Assembly (NCBI RefSeq): GCF_002162375.1
Contig: NZ_CP021425.1
Coordinates: 5,163,001-5,227,000, forward strand
DNA: 64,000 nucleotides
Source: Oleiphilus messinensis
Lineage (GTDB): Bacteria; Pseudomonadota; Gammaproteobacteria; Pseudomonadales; Oleiphilaceae
Direction of reading: 5' to 3'
In this document: piece by piece, positions 18,420 through 28,236 of the stretch
Layout: each line of letters begins with the position of its first letter
Position numbering within the stretch: the first letter of the stretch is position 1
Made by a program: the position numbers and the translations under genes
The notes under the pieces: generated by a model
The model's input: the letters and a program-made list of their open reading frames with translations, nothing else
Told to the model about the DNA's origin: nothing
The model's database searches: none

Positions 18420-19337
18420 ATGAAAAAACATCGTAGCCTGCCCGTAATTATCTTTGCTGCACTGCTAATCGTGAGCACGACAATTGTTTTCGTGGTAGGT
18501 GGTGTATTGATCGCCACGGAGATGTCACACCAGAATATTCCCCTGGGCAGTGCCGGAGCGGATCCGATTATTAATCAACGCATTACGCTACTGTTGGGGT
18601 TATTGATTGGAGTGTTGGGTCTTGCGGCGTTGGTCAGTTACTTTATCGTGCGTAAAATCAGCGGCCAGCTAAACCTGTTCCTGGATGATATGCGAACGTT
18701 TGCATTGGACAATAAACCCATCGACACTTCACGCCTGGATATAAAAGAACTGTACACTCTGGGCCAGACCGCCAACCGCTTTTCCCAGCAGCGGGCGTTA
18801 ATGCTCCGTGAGCTGCAACGCCTTTCACAGCGAGACCCATTAACTGATTTGTACAATCGCCGCCATATATCCGAAATTCTGGTTTTGGAAGAGGCCCGCT
18901 GCAAACGGAAACAAGGTGGATTCGGGCTGATTATTTGTGATATCGATTTTTTCAAAGCCATTAATGACAGCCTTGGACATGATGCTGGTGATGTGGTGTT
19001 GAGGCAGGTTGCACAGAGTTTAAAAAACACGTTACGCAAACATGATTATATTGCCCGTTGGGGCGGAGAAGAATTTCTAATCATGTTGCCGGATGCCAAC
19101 CTGAATGCATCAAAGTGTGTGGCCGAAAAGTTGTGTGAAGCTATCGGAAACCTGCACATCCCCTACAAAGACCAAATGGTGAACGTAACTATTACCTGCG
19201 GTGTCACACTGCATGGCGGGGAAATGGAACTGATGGAGTCGATAGACCGAGCCGATAAAGCGCTTTACGATGGCAAACGTGGCGGACGGAATCGAGTCGT
19301 CATCAAGCCACCTGTAGGATTGGCTGTCGCGTCATAA
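18420..19337 (+). CDS. Membrane-bound diguanylate cyclase (GGDEF)
   Basis: A 305-residue protein from ATG 18420. A reading frame open from GTG 18213 would add 69 residues. Two transmembrane helices (about 8-30 and 56-78) enclose a very short periplasmic loop, then a HAMP-like linker and a GGDEF domain. The active-site loop is RWGGEEF, so catalysis is expected. An RxxD product-inhibition site (RKHD) lies five residues before it. It makes c-di-GMP from two GTP at the inner membrane. The ATG lacks a clear ribosome-binding site, so the start is uncertain. It is convergent with the vfr-like gene. Confidence 0.85.
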   Translation: MKKHRSLPVIIFAALLIVSTTIVFVVGGVLIATEMSHQNIPLGSAGADPIINQRITLLLGLLIGVLGLAALVSYFIVRKISGQLNLFLDDMRTFALDNKPIDTSRLDIKELYTLGQTANRFSQQRALMLRELQRLSQRDPLTDLYNRRHISEILVLEEARCKRKQGGFGLIICDIDFFKAINDSLGHDAGDVVLRQVAQSLKNTLRKHDYIARWGGEEFLIMLPDANLNASKCVAEKLCEAIGNLHIPYKDQMVNVTITCGVTLHGGEMELMESIDRADKALYDGKRGGRNRVVIKPPVGLAVAS

Positions 19338-19429
19338 AGTACGGAAATGGTGAAGAGTACAGGCACTCGGGAATGCTGCACTGGAACAGACGACCTGCGG
19401 TATGGCAGATCGTCCTGAATAAAACCGGT

Positions 19430-20071
19430 CTAACGCGTGCCGAATACGACCATGGTTTTGCCTTTGACCTGCACCAGCCCCTGATCTTCCAGCGTTTTCA
19501 AAACCCGGCCGACCATTTCGCGGGAGCACCCCACGATACGTCCGATTTCCTGACGGGTGATTTTGATTTGCATGCCGTCAGGGTGAGTCATGGCGTCGGG
19601 CTCCTTACACAAATCCAATAACGTTCGTGCAACACGCCCTGTCACATCAAGAAAGGCCAGATCGCCCACTTTGCGGGTTGTCTGACGCAAGCGGGAAGCC
19701 ATTTGCTCGCCGATAAAGTACAGAATTCGCGGATCTTCCTGGGAAATTTCCCGGAACTTGGTATAGCTGATTTCCGCGACTTCACACTCTGACTTGGCTT
19801 TAACCCAGGCGCTTCGGGAATCCATATTGTCAAACAGACCCATTTCACCAAAAAAGTCGCCTGCATTAAGATAGGCCATAATCATTTCCCGGCCATCGTC
19901 ATCTTCAATAATGACCGTGACAGATCCCTTGATGATATAAAACAGTGAATCGCTTTTGTCACCCGCATAAATAATCGTACTTTTTGCCGGGTAACGGCGA
20001 CGGTGACATTGCGAAAGAAAAAAATCCAGATGTTTTGTTTTGCTTTCTACCGGTTTAACGATTGAAGCCAT
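19430..20071 (-). CDS. vfr: cAMP-responsive global regulator, Vfr/CRP family
   Basis: A 213-residue CRP-family regulator. The cyclic-nucleotide-binding domain (about 20-125) contains the phosphate-binding cassette [11 protein letters not shown] followed by RSAWVKA, the cAMP-contact pattern of CRP and Vfr. The C-terminal winged helix has the recognition segment [20 protein letters not shown], almost the CRP/Vfr consensus. No Fnr-type cysteine cluster is present. Neighbouring osmC-like and speD genes reproduce the Pseudomonas vfr locus. It is expected to bind TGTGA-N6-TCACA sites. A GGGA segment lies 8 bp before the ATG. Confidence 0.92.
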   Translation of the reverse strand: MASIVKPVESKTKHLDFFLSQCHRRRYPAKSTIIYAGDKSDSLFYIIKGSVTVIIEDDDGREMIMAYLNAGDFFGEMGLFDNMDSRSAWVKAKSECEVAEISYTKFREISQEDPRILYFIGEQMASRLRQTTRKVGDLAFLDVTGRVARTLLDLCKEPDAMTHPDGMQIKITRQEIGRIVGCSREMVGRVLKTLEDQGLVQVKGKTMVVFGTR

Positions 20072-20446
20072 GTTCTATAGTCCCGTATGAAAACGACGCA
20101 AAATACCCTGCCTGGTCAAACATTGCGCTTTATTTTTCTTTTCTGTTGACTGGAACCCTGAGGGTGCCACCGAAAAATATCAGCAGGCCCCGAAATGGTA
20201 TTTATAACGCCTTTGGTCATCCCTTAAAATTCAGCAGGTTACAATATATTGTCACAAGGTTCCAGAGCAATCCTCTCTATCCTTGAAATTAGTATAGATC
20301 AGTTATGAAAAAACGCCTGCCTGGCCGTGAGAGTCTGTTGCAAATCAATGAATAGCAGACCAAGCGCCCTGAATATGGTAGGCTTGCCAGTCCAGTTGGG
20401 TCAGTGCATGTCAGATGCTTAATTTTGAGAGGAATACACAAATTTC
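20072..20446. other. Divergent intergenic region between vfr and osmC-like gene
   Basis: About 375 bp that should contain both promoters. Only a CRP half site (TTGTCACAA, near 20250) is visible, with no complete TGTGA-N6-TCACA palindrome. No small gene, RNA or terminator can be supported. Confidence 0.5.
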
Positions 20447-20869
20447 ATGAAGGCCAAAATCACTTGGGCTGGCGATGCCCGTTTTGACGCAGAATCCGGT
20501 TCCGGTCACCAGGTCACGCTGGATGGTCCTCCCGATCATGGCGGTAAGAATCAGGGCCCGCGCCCCATGGAAATGATGCTTATGGGACTGGGTGGCTGCA
20601 CCTCATTTGATGTCATGAGTATTTTGAAGAAGTCCCGCCAGGATGTCGTCGATTGCGTCGCCACTCTGGAGGCCCAGCGAGCAGATACCGTACCCAGTGT
20701 GTTTACCGACATTCACGTGCACTTCACCATTTCCGGCAGAAACCTGAAGGAGAATCTGGTGAAACGTGCCGTTCAGCTTTCTGCGGAGAAGTATTGCTCT
20801 GCTTCAATTATGCTGGAAAAAGGCGGGGTAAAAATTACCCACGATTACGAAATTGTGGCTGTAGATTAA
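20447..20869 (+). CDS. OsmC family protein, YhfA-like
   Basis: A 140-residue OsmC/Ohr-fold protein. It has the GPRPMEMMLMGLGGCTSFD segment around the first catalytic Cys (GGCTS) and a second Cys in KYCSAS. These are the two redox residues of the family, which reduces organic hydroperoxides. YhfA-type members sit next to crp in enterobacteria and next to vfr in pseudomonads, as here. The physiological substrate of this subgroup is not well defined. Confidence 0.88.
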   Translation: MKAKITWAGDARFDAESGSGHQVTLDGPPDHGGKNQGPRPMEMMLMGLGGCTSFDVMSILKKSRQDVVDCVATLEAQRADTVPSVFTDIHVHFTISGRNLKENLVKRAVQLSAEKYCSASIMLEKGGVKITHDYEIVAVD

Positions 20870-21038
20870 GCTCCATTTTTTTGCTTACCATTCTGCCGAT
20901 TTGTGTGCATAATACGCACCCTTCGGCTCCGCCAGCAATTCAGTTTCACTACCCCCTTTTTTGTCGCAAACAGGGCGCAAAGTTGGGATTGAATCCGGGT
21001 CAGGCGGTTTGAAACCTTTATCCTTTGCGAGATTACTA

Positions 21039-21830
21039 ATGGATAGACTCAAACTTCACGGGTTTAACAACCTCACCAAATCGCTCAGCTTTAACATCTA
21101 CGATATTTGCTATGCCAAAACCGAGAAGCATAAGCAGGAATATATCGCCTATATCGATGAAATGTACAATGCGGAGCGACTCACTCAAATTCTGACGGAT
21201 GTTGTGAAAATCATCGGAGCCAATATCCTGAATGTTGCCCGTCAGGATTATGATCCCCACGGTGCGAGCGTGACCATGCTGATTGCAGAGCACGAAATCA
21301 TTCCATCTGTGGACGAATACGAGCAAGAGAGCCCAGGCCCGTTGCCTGAAGCGGTTGTTGCGCACCTGGACAAGAGCCACGTAACGGTTCATACCTATCC
21401 GGAAAGCCACCCCGATGATGGTATCAGTACCTTCAGAGCAGATATCGACGTTTCGACCTGTGGTTTGATTTCTCCTCTAAAAGCACTGAACTACCTGATT
21501 CACAGCTTCGACTCCGATATTGTCGCAGTCGACTATCGTGTACGCGGTTTTACCCGGGATGTGGATGGCAACAAGCATTATATCGATCACAAAATAAACT
21601 CAATCCAGAACTACCTGAGTGAAGATACGCAAGACAGCTATCAAATGATAGATGTAAACGTGTATCAGGAAAACCTGTTCCACACCAAAATGCTTTTGAA
21701 AGATTTTGATCTGGACAATTATCTGTTCGGTGCAGGTACCGATGAGATCAATCCAGAAGAACGCATTCATATAGAAGAACGTCTGCGCAAGGAAATGCTG
21801 GAGATATTCTACAGCCGTAACCTTTCCTGA
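21039..21830 (+). CDS. speD: S-adenosylmethionine decarboxylase proenzyme
   Basis: A 263-residue pyruvoyl enzyme that makes decarboxylated SAM, the aminopropyl donor for spermidine synthesis. It begins [18 protein letters not shown], the standard N-terminus of the long gammaproteobacterial form, so the in-frame start 78 bases upstream is rejected. The self-cleavage site is K112-S113 in AHLDKSHV (K111-S112 in E. coli). [11 protein letters not shown] carries the conserved catalytic region. It matches the neighbours of vfr in Pseudomonas. With aguA/aguB at the other end of the window it marks polyamine synthesis. Confidence 0.96.
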   Translation: MDRLKLHGFNNLTKSLSFNIYDICYAKTEKHKQEYIAYIDEMYNAERLTQILTDVVKIIGANILNVARQDYDPHGASVTMLIAEHEIIPSVDEYEQESPGPLPEAVVAHLDKSHVTVHTYPESHPDDGISTFRADIDVSTCGLISPLKALNYLIHSFDSDIVAVDYRVRGFTRDVDGNKHYIDHKINSIQNYLSEDTQDSYQMIDVNVYQENLFHTKMLLKDFDLDNYLFGAGTDEINPEERIHIEERLRKEMLEIFYSRNLS

Positions 21831-21847
21831 GCCTCATTAAGCCAATC

Positions 21848-21892
21848 GCGGCAATGCCCCCGTACCGACACCAATCCGTGTACCATTGCCGC
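21848..21892. terminator. Nested hairpin between convergent speD and prk
   Basis: Outer arms GCGGCAATG and CATTGCCGC (9 bp, perfect) enclose an inner ACAC-CAATCC-GTGT hairpin. There is no T tract on either strand, so it may be a weak bidirectional terminator or another RNA element. Confidence 0.35.
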
Positions 21893-21931
21893 TCGCTATG
21901 TTCTGCATTGCCTCATTACAGCGGGTTCCCG

Positions 21932-22798
21932 TTAAATAAACGCCTTGTTCTGCAAAATATTCAACACCATCGGCCGCAGGATCAAATCAACTGCGAGTGA
22001 CATTTTGTGTCCGGGGATGACCAAGGTATCGTGGCGGGAGACAAATGACCCTGGCAACATTTGCAGTAAATAAGGGAAGTTAACATCACGAAAGTGTTTG
22101 AAGCGGATCAGCACCATACTCTCCGCATCCGAGGGCACATCCCGCATCACAAAGGGGTTGGACGTATCTACAAGCGGCACGCGCTGAAAGTTAATATCAG
22201 TATTGGAGAATTGCGGCACGATGTGCCTGACATAGTCTTCCATTCGCTTGATGATCGTATTGACCACTGCATCTTCACTGTAGCCCCGAAAACGGGTGTC
22301 ACGATAGATTTTCTGAATCCATTCCAGGTTGACAATCGGTGCCATTCCAATCAATAAATCCACATGCTGAACGATATTGTATTTGTCGGTAACAACGCCG
22401 CCGTGCAATCCTTCATAGAACAGTAAATCGGAGTTACCGGGTAAGGATGCCCAAGGCGTGAAGGTTCCCGGCAGAAAACCGGCCCGTACCAGTTCATCGC
22501 TATCATCATGAACATAATGACGGTATTGTCCGGTTCCGGTGGTGCCGTAATCCTGAAAAAGGGCTTCCAGTTTATCGATATGATTGGCGTTCAGTGAAAA
22601 ATGGTTTTTTTCCCCATGCTGCCCTTTGGCAGCAAGCTTGGCCATTTGTTCACGGGTATATTTGTGAAAGCTGTCACCATGCACTATGGCTGCATCAATC
22701 TTCTCTTCAGAAAAAATTTTCTCAAATATTTCCGCTGCTGTGGTTGTGCCCGCGCCGGATGAACCGGTAACCGCAATGATAGGATACTTCGATGACAT
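21932..22798 (-). CDS. prkB: Phosphoribulokinase (crp-linked, non-Calvin form)
   Basis: A 288-residue kinase with Walker A GSSGAGTTT at the N-terminus and the family segments HGDSFHKYTRE and FYEGLHGG. Phosphoribulokinase makes ribulose-1,5-bisphosphate, but in heterotrophic gammaproteobacteria this crp-linked copy is found without RuBisCO and its role is unclear. No RuBisCO gene is in the window. It is convergent with speD. The length is typical of the proteobacterial form. Confidence 0.9.
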   Translation of the reverse strand: MSSKYPIIAVTGSSGAGTTTAAEIFEKIFSEEKIDAAIVHGDSFHKYTREQMAKLAAKGQHGEKNHFSLNANHIDKLEALFQDYGTTGTGQYRHYVHDDSDELVRAGFLPGTFTPWASLPGNSDLLFYEGLHGGVVTDKYNIVQHVDLLIGMAPIVNLEWIQKIYRDTRFRGYSEDAVVNTIIKRMEDYVRHIVPQFSNTDINFQRVPLVDTSNPFVMRDVPSDAESMVLIRFKHFRDVNFPYLLQMLPGSFVSRHDTLVIPGHKMSLAVDLILRPMVLNILQNKAFI

Positions 22799-22875
22799 TC
22801 CATGCCTCAGACTGGGTAAAGTGCAATGATAGCCAATGGCGAGGTTACGCCGCCAGGATCAAAATAACTCACGGA

Positions 22876-25800
22876 TCAAAACGACGTAATCAGACGGGGT
22901 TTTTCGATGCAGTACCCTTGGGCATAATCCACCCCCATGGCAGTCAGCAGCTCAAGACTTTGGCGATCTTCCACTTGTGATGCTATCACTTCTTTCCCCA
23001 TAAAGTGAACCATTTCTGTCATCGAACGCACCATGGCCTGATCACTTTCCGTTTTGGCCAGGTCTTTGATAAAACTTCCGTCAATTTTAATCCGGTCAAC
23101 CGGCAGGCTCTTCAAGTAGTGGTAAGAAGACATGCCCGCCCCGAAGTTTCCAAGACAAAATTGACATCCGGTTTCTTTAAGCTCGTTCATGAAATCAACA
23201 ACATCGCTGATATTTGATATGGCCGCAGCTTCTGTAATTTCAAAACAGACTTTTTCCATGGGTGAATTACGTTCACTCAACCGGTCGAAGACAAATTCAA
23301 GCAGCTCTTCATCGTTCAGCGAGTTACCGGAAAGGTTAATGCATACCTGCCCCATACTTTTTAATGCAGCAGGGTTATTATCCATCCAGTCCAGCATATG
23401 CCCGACCACCCAACGATCAACTGCCTGCATACGATTATAGTGCTCTGCTGTACGCACAAATTCCGTAGCAGGAATCAAATGGCCTTTGTCATCGTATATA
23501 CTCAAGAGAATTTCGTGCTGTGTACCCAATGATGCGGACGATTGCAGGGGAATGATCTTTTGACAACGCAGGAGAATACGTTCTTTATCCAGGTCTTTAA
23601 AGCCAGCAACCTTGGCCACAATTTGCTCTTGCTGGGACAAATTTGTCTCATCAAACGAATAGGTGTACAACCGATTTTGTCCCAGTTTCTTGGAATTGCG
23701 ACAGGCACTTTCTGCGGCAGACATCAGCTTTTCGGTATTGGTCACGAATTGATTTGTTGAGGCGACCCCAACACTGACTGATATTGAATATTCACTGCCA
23801 TCCCAGCTGAATACATGCTCATGGATCGCTTTGATGAATTGTCTGGCGATCATCTCGACATTCTGACGGGTGACCACCACGGCAAACTCATTCCCCCCCA
23901 ATCTTGCCAGAATGGCTCCGGGCGGGGCATAGGCTTTGAGTATATCAGCCACCTCTTTCAATAATTGGTCTCCGGCATCATATCCAGCCGTGTCGTTAAT
24001 AATCTTGAACTGCCGCAGATCAATATGGATCAGGGTGCACTCCTCACCTTCCGCCTGCTGGATCAGCAGATTTTCCACCGTTCGTTCAACTTCTTTACGG
24101 TTGGCAAGACCGGTAATTTCATCATGTGTTGTGGCGAACGAAAGCTGTTCATAGACTTGTTTGACCATATTATCGAGACTCTCGTCTACGATAGGCACTT
24201 CGTAATCCGGGTCGAGCACCAATAACGCCTTCTGGAGCTGAGCAGCCAGCTGGTTTAAATTCAACTCAACCACCTTCATGCCCTGATGGTTAACAAAGAC
24301 AAACCGGGAAAAATTGTGCCCCACCCAAACCAGCCGCATATGTTGAGGCGTTTCCGGGTTCTGGAGTGACTTTAACCAATCACCTGGCCGTAAATTCTGC
24401 GCTCTGGAGATCCAGCGATTTAAATTCTTGTGCCGATTCTCCGCCACCATCGTCACATCAGCAGCTTCACTTTCTTCACGGCTTTCAGGAATCTCAATCA
24501 CTTCAGGAGCATGTTCTCTGCTCCCCACAATAAACCGTTTTAACTCATCTCGAATATGGCCTGAGGGGATGTGACTGGACGAAATCGATGCCAGTCCCTC
24601 CTGAATCAGCTTCAGTAATTCCGGCAAGTTAAGATCCATATGGGGGTTATCGCCATAAGACAACAAGGTATCCAATACGCTCAGGTAGTCCTGCCAGGTT
24701 TGACTTTCCCCACCCTGCCGAATGTAAACCAGGGACAACAGATCCCGCCAACCACCATTAATCAAACTGATAATGGCTTTGGGCACCTTACGCCCGGCGA
24801 TACGCTTTTCTATTTCCTTGTTTACGATTTTTTTGGCCAGTTCGACTTTCTGGGCGCCCTCAGCGGCTGCCATTACCCGCTCGACATTACGTCGATAAAG
24901 CAAGTTCTGCCGTTCTACCATTTCATCCAGATCAGCAACCACTTCATCAAAAACACTGTTATCCTGCTCATATTCGCGATTAATACGGTCGATGAGTTGT
25001 TCAATTTTCTGTTGATGAGCGGGGCTCGGACGTCCGCCTTTCACACCCAGTTGTCCGATCCGGTTAATGACAACACGGACAGGCGAATTTTTGTCCTCGA
25101 AGAACTTTTTATCTTGCAAAAGTGCACGCAATACCGGGATTTGCAATTGCTTGATTTGAAGTTTTGCCTGTTCGGTGAGCTTATGGTTATCCCGTAAACT
25201 TTCGAAAAAACGATCCACAACATCCAGTGTTTCTTCCTGTTGCGGCGAAAATGCTTTTTCAACAGGATGCTCCTCCTTCAAGACCTCTCTGACTTTTGCA
25301 GAAAGGTCATCGCCATCCGGCAGCACACTGGTACCTACAGAGAGCTGTTGCAATCGTTGCAAACTCTGATTCAGCTCGTCGGGACTCCACTTCGGAACAT
25401 CCTGCAACTGACGTACAGTCGATTGCTGCGAAGATAAGGTACCGTGTCGAGTTTTTTCCAATACGGAAAAGAGGTTTTGAACCGTCTTGAAGACCTGCTC
25501 GGCTTCATTGGCATGGGCTTTGTAATTCGCCACGACCTCACGGTAGTCAGCGGCCATAAACGGAGGCGTCAATGCCCGTTCTGCGTCCTCACGGGACAGT
25601 TCTGGAACCTTTTTATTCATCCAGGGATACGCACGAGCTCCAGTCGCAGCGGCTGAATCCGTCCCGGATTCGGTTTTGTCCGTGGGTGTGGGTTTGATCG
25701 CATTGACCGAAGCAAGCGAAGCGCCCATATTTTCGGATTGATGTAATTCTTCAGCACTGAGTTTTTGATCAGCTCCGGAAAATTTATCAGACCCGTATGT

Positions 25801-26895
25801 TTTTCCGGCACTGACCTCATCTGCGGAAACCCGTTGTGCTGAAACCTGTGCTGAGGCCAGTCGCTTCGCCTCTTCTTTTACCGCTTTTTCAATATCGGCG
25901 GGTTTGGACTTGCGATTAAGCAGATACTTGCTGAGATCCAAATCAGGCAGAATACCCTGCCGAATCATGATCTGGTTTAATTCCTGATAGAGTGGCTCGA
26001 GCTTTCGCAAAACCTCGTATTCAAAGGTGCGAAAATAAGTCTTCTCAGCCGGTTTAGGCAAATCAAGCTGATCAGAAGCCTTTTTAAAGGCATAGCAGAT
26101 TAATGCTGGCCCCAGCGGGTTTTGATAGCCAGTATCATTCACGATGCCCACGTTATCGAGCCGCATTTTCAATTCCAGCAGCGGCCCACGATACAGGGTT
26201 TCCGCTTTGGTGATCATGACTTTAACCGTCAGCCAGTCTTCAAACTCCGACTTATCCACCAAACTCAAATGGTCTTCCCCATGGCCATTGGCCGAATCGG
26301 CTATACCGTGTTGACGCAGCGGTGAAGAGACCCGTTGCAAGACCTCTTCAATGGCGTTCTTCTTGCGATTCGCCACGTGCATGGCCGCATCCATGATTTC
26401 ATTGCCCAACTGATTCGATGCCGCACTATTGGCGGAAGCTTTGAGCCCTTGATCAACCGCCGAGAAGAACTCATCCAGCAACGGACCGATATGGGCCAGA
26501 ATGGCTTTGGAACATTGCCGGACAATGAACTTTGCCTTGCTTGAATTCGATGACACATTCGCCTGATCAGCGATGCCACTACAGGCTCTGAGCATGGCCG
26601 AGAATGCATTTGGATTCGACTCCAGAAACATGACTCCCATCGCACCGTCGATAACCCGTACTGGTTTCACCAGCAGCGAAAACGACTGCCCCGACACCGA
26701 AAAATCAACATTGAATTCAAAATCACTTTGTCGCTGCTCGATAAAATGCAGCCGGTCTGCAATATCGCTGGAATATTTGAGAAATAACCCTTCAGCGCAG
26801 AAGTCCTCTATCGTGCAGGCCCAAGATGTTTTGTTCCGCCAGCAGAGTGTCGCGTTGAGATGAATGGGTCTTCGGGGGCTTGAGCGCCTTTCCAT
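22876..26895 (-). CDS. PilZ-DUF1631-degenerate GGDEF-degenerate EAL protein
   Basis: A 1339-residue cytoplasmic protein. The N-terminus (about 1-95) is PilZ-like: an arginine-rich MERRSSPRR followed by the EDFCAEGLFL segment. DUF1631 covers roughly 115-800 with long charged helices. The GGDEF loop is GGNEF (1000-1004), with Asn in place of the metal-binding acidic residue. The EAL domain reads EIL at 1128-1130. The DD pair is replaced by GN (LGNFGAG) and the AE of the late motif by AS (IASQVED), though INLSGN, FEITE, KIDGSF and YAQGY survive. Both catalytic sites therefore look inactive, and the protein is more likely a c-di-GMP receptor or scaffold (inference). An AAGGA site precedes the ATG by about 6 bp. 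Confidence 0.88.
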   Translation of the reverse strand: MERRSSPRRPIHLNATLCWRNKTSWACTIEDFCAEGLFLKYSSDIADRLHFIEQRQSDFEFNVDFSVSGQSFSLLVKPVRVIDGAMGVMFLESNPNAFSAMLRACSGIADQANVSSNSSKAKFIVRQCSKAILAHIGPLLDEFFSAVDQGLKASANSAASNQLGNEIMDAAMHVANRKKNAIEEVLQRVSSPLRQHGIADSANGHGEDHLSLVDKSEFEDWLTVKVMITKAETLYRGPLLELKMRLDNVGIVNDTGYQNPLGPALICYAFKKASDQLDLPKPAEKTYFRTFEYEVLRKLEPLYQELNQIMIRQGILPDLDLSKYLLNRKSKPADIEKAVKEEAKRLASAQVSAQRVSADEVSAGKTYGSDKFSGADQKLSAEELHQSENMGASLASVNAIKPTPTDKTESGTDSAAATGARAYPWMNKKVPELSREDAERALTPPFMAADYREVVANYKAHANEAEQVFKTVQNLFSVLEKTRHGTLSSQQSTVRQLQDVPKWSPDELNQSLQRLQQLSVGTSVLPDGDDLSAKVREVLKEEHPVEKAFSPQQEETLDVVDRFFESLRDNHKLTEQAKLQIKQLQIPVLRALLQDKKFFEDKNSPVRVVINRIGQLGVKGGRPSPAHQQKIEQLIDRINREYEQDNSVFDEVVADLDEMVERQNLLYRRNVERVMAAAEGAQKVELAKKIVNKEIEKRIAGRKVPKAIISLINGGWRDLLSLVYIRQGGESQTWQDYLSVLDTLLSYGDNPHMDLNLPELLKLIQEGLASISSSHIPSGHIRDELKRFIVGSREHAPEVIEIPESREESEAADVTMVAENRHKNLNRWISRAQNLRPGDWLKSLQNPETPQHMRLVWVGHNFSRFVFVNHQGMKVVELNLNQLAAQLQKALLVLDPDYEVPIVDESLDNMVKQVYEQLSFATTHDEITGLANRKEVERTVENLLIQQAEGEECTLIHIDLRQFKIINDTAGYDAGDQLLKEVADILKAYAPPGAILARLGGNEFAVVVTRQNVEMIARQFIKAIHEHVFSWDGSEYSISVSVGVASTNQFVTNTEKLMSAAESACRNSKKLGQNRLYTYSFDETNLSQQEQIVAKVAGFKDLDKERILLRCQKIIPLQSSASLGTQHEILLSIYDDKGHLIPATEFVRTAEHYNRMQAVDRWVVGHMLDWMDNNPAALKSMGQVCINLSGNSLNDEELLEFVFDRLSERNSPMEKVCFEITEAAAISNISDVVDFMNELKETGCQFCLGNFGAGMSSYHYLKSLPVDRIKIDGSFIKDLAKTESDQAMVRSMTEMVHFMGKEVIASQVEDRQSLELLTAMGVDYAQGYCIEKPRLITSF

Positions 26896-27060
26896 CCTGA
26901 TTCCTTCAATACATTTGCAGTGATCCCTTTGCTATTATAGCCAAGGTTAAGGCCAACACCGGCCTGGCATCATAAAAACCAATCAATTTTCATGCGCCCG
27001 AAGATTCGGGCCTGTGGACATTTCATTTATCTAACTGTTTAAGAGCCCTACCACGCCTAT

Positions 27061-28182
27061 ATGAGCAGCTTAAATACCCGGAAAAATACGAGAACCTTGT
27101 CCCGCCCCAAGCGCATCGCGACCTATATCAACAGCTTAGTGGGTATTGTACTGCTCTTGATGCTTTCGGCATGCAGTGAACTTACCTACTATTTTCAAGC
27201 CACACAAGGGCAATTGGGTTTACTCGCAGCAAGAGAACCAATCGATAAGCTGGTTACTCCAGAGTCCACCACATCTGCAGCGGTCAAAAACCGGCTTCAA
27301 TTCATTCAGGGTGTAAGAACCTTTGCTGAAACAGCACTCGTACTTCCTGTCGGAGACGCCTATGCCGATTATGTTGAGGTTGGTGCACCTTATGTTATTT
27401 GGAATGTCAGCGCTGCCGATGAATTTTCACTGGATGGAAAACAATGGTGTTATCCCATCGTAGGGTGCCAAACCTACCGCGGCTATTTCGACCAACAGGA
27501 TGCCGAGCAATTCGGCGAAAACCTCCGGAAAGAAGGGCTTGATGTCTGGGTCGGCGGTGTCGAGGCTTACTCAACGCTGGGCTGGTTTGATGACCCGGTA
27601 TTGAGTACATTCCTGAAACGGGACAATACCTCGCTGGCCGCACTCTTGTTCCACGAACTGGCTCATCGTGTCATCTATATCGCCGGTGATACAGCATTCA
27701 ACGAAAGCTTTGCAACAGCCGTTGAACTGGCTGCCATTCAAATTTGGCTAAAACAACACAACAACACCGCATACCAGCGCTATCAACAGCGATTTCAAGC
27801 CAAACTGACGTTTATAAATCTGATTTTACAAACGAATGCAGAGCTGACCAGCCTGTATCAAAAAGATCTACCCGATGCTCAAAAACGTGCGGATAAAAAA
27901 CAGCTGATTGAGACGCTTAGAGCTCGTTTCGCAGATAAAGTCGCAGCAAAGGAATTGCCACCGGGATACAGTTACTGGTTTTCCAGCGAAATCAACAACG
28001 CAAAACTGATGTCAGTAGCCAATTATTACAATCATGTGGATGGCTTCCTACAACTTTTGGACAACAACGAAGGTGACTTTACGCAGTTTTATCAAGCTGT
28101 CGAGCAATTGGGTAGTGAGGCACCGGAAGCGCGCAATCTAACCTTGCAGCGCCTCGCAGCACAATACCGAGCCGGGAAATAG
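27061..28182 (+). CDS. Predicted lipoprotein aminopeptidase (HExxH)
   Basis: A 373-residue protein with a lipoprotein signal: hydrophobic 23-37 and lipobox LSAC with Cys38. The zinc-metallopeptidase motif HELAH is at 198-202 and a downstream NESFA (E215) is a likely third ligand. It matches the uncharacterised bacterial predicted-aminopeptidase family (COG4324), whose substrate is not known. It should be anchored to the periplasmic face of a membrane. It is convergent with argA, 54 bp apart. Confidence 0.82.
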   Translation: MSSLNTRKNTRTLSRPKRIATYINSLVGIVLLLMLSACSELTYYFQATQGQLGLLAAREPIDKLVTPESTTSAAVKNRLQFIQGVRTFAETALVLPVGDAYADYVEVGAPYVIWNVSAADEFSLDGKQWCYPIVGCQTYRGYFDQQDAEQFGENLRKEGLDVWVGGVEAYSTLGWFDDPVLSTFLKRDNTSLAALLFHELAHRVIYIAGDTAFNESFATAVELAAIQIWLKQHNNTAYQRYQQRFQAKLTFINLILQTNAELTSLYQKDLPDAQKRADKKQLIETLRARFADKVAAKELPPGYSYWFSSEINNAKLMSVANYYNHVDGFLQLLDNNEGDFTQFYQAVEQLGSEAPEARNLTLQRLAAQYRAGK

Positions 28183-28236
28183 CAAACACTGTAATACAAA
28201 GTGCCAGCGCGCGTTACCACACTTGAACACAGCTCA

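Noticed and set aside
20240-20260. CRP/Vfr site in the vfr-osmC gap
   Set aside because: Only one half site (TTGTCACAA) is visible, with no matching TGTGA at the correct distance.
21932-22798. Evidence for carbon fixation
   Set aside because: Phosphoribulokinase linked to crp occurs in heterotrophs without RuBisCO, and no RuBisCO gene is in the window.
24640-25197. Plus-strand 185-codon open frame
   Set aside because: It lies wholly antisense to the DUF1631 part of the large c-di-GMP protein and has no homology or ribosome-binding site.
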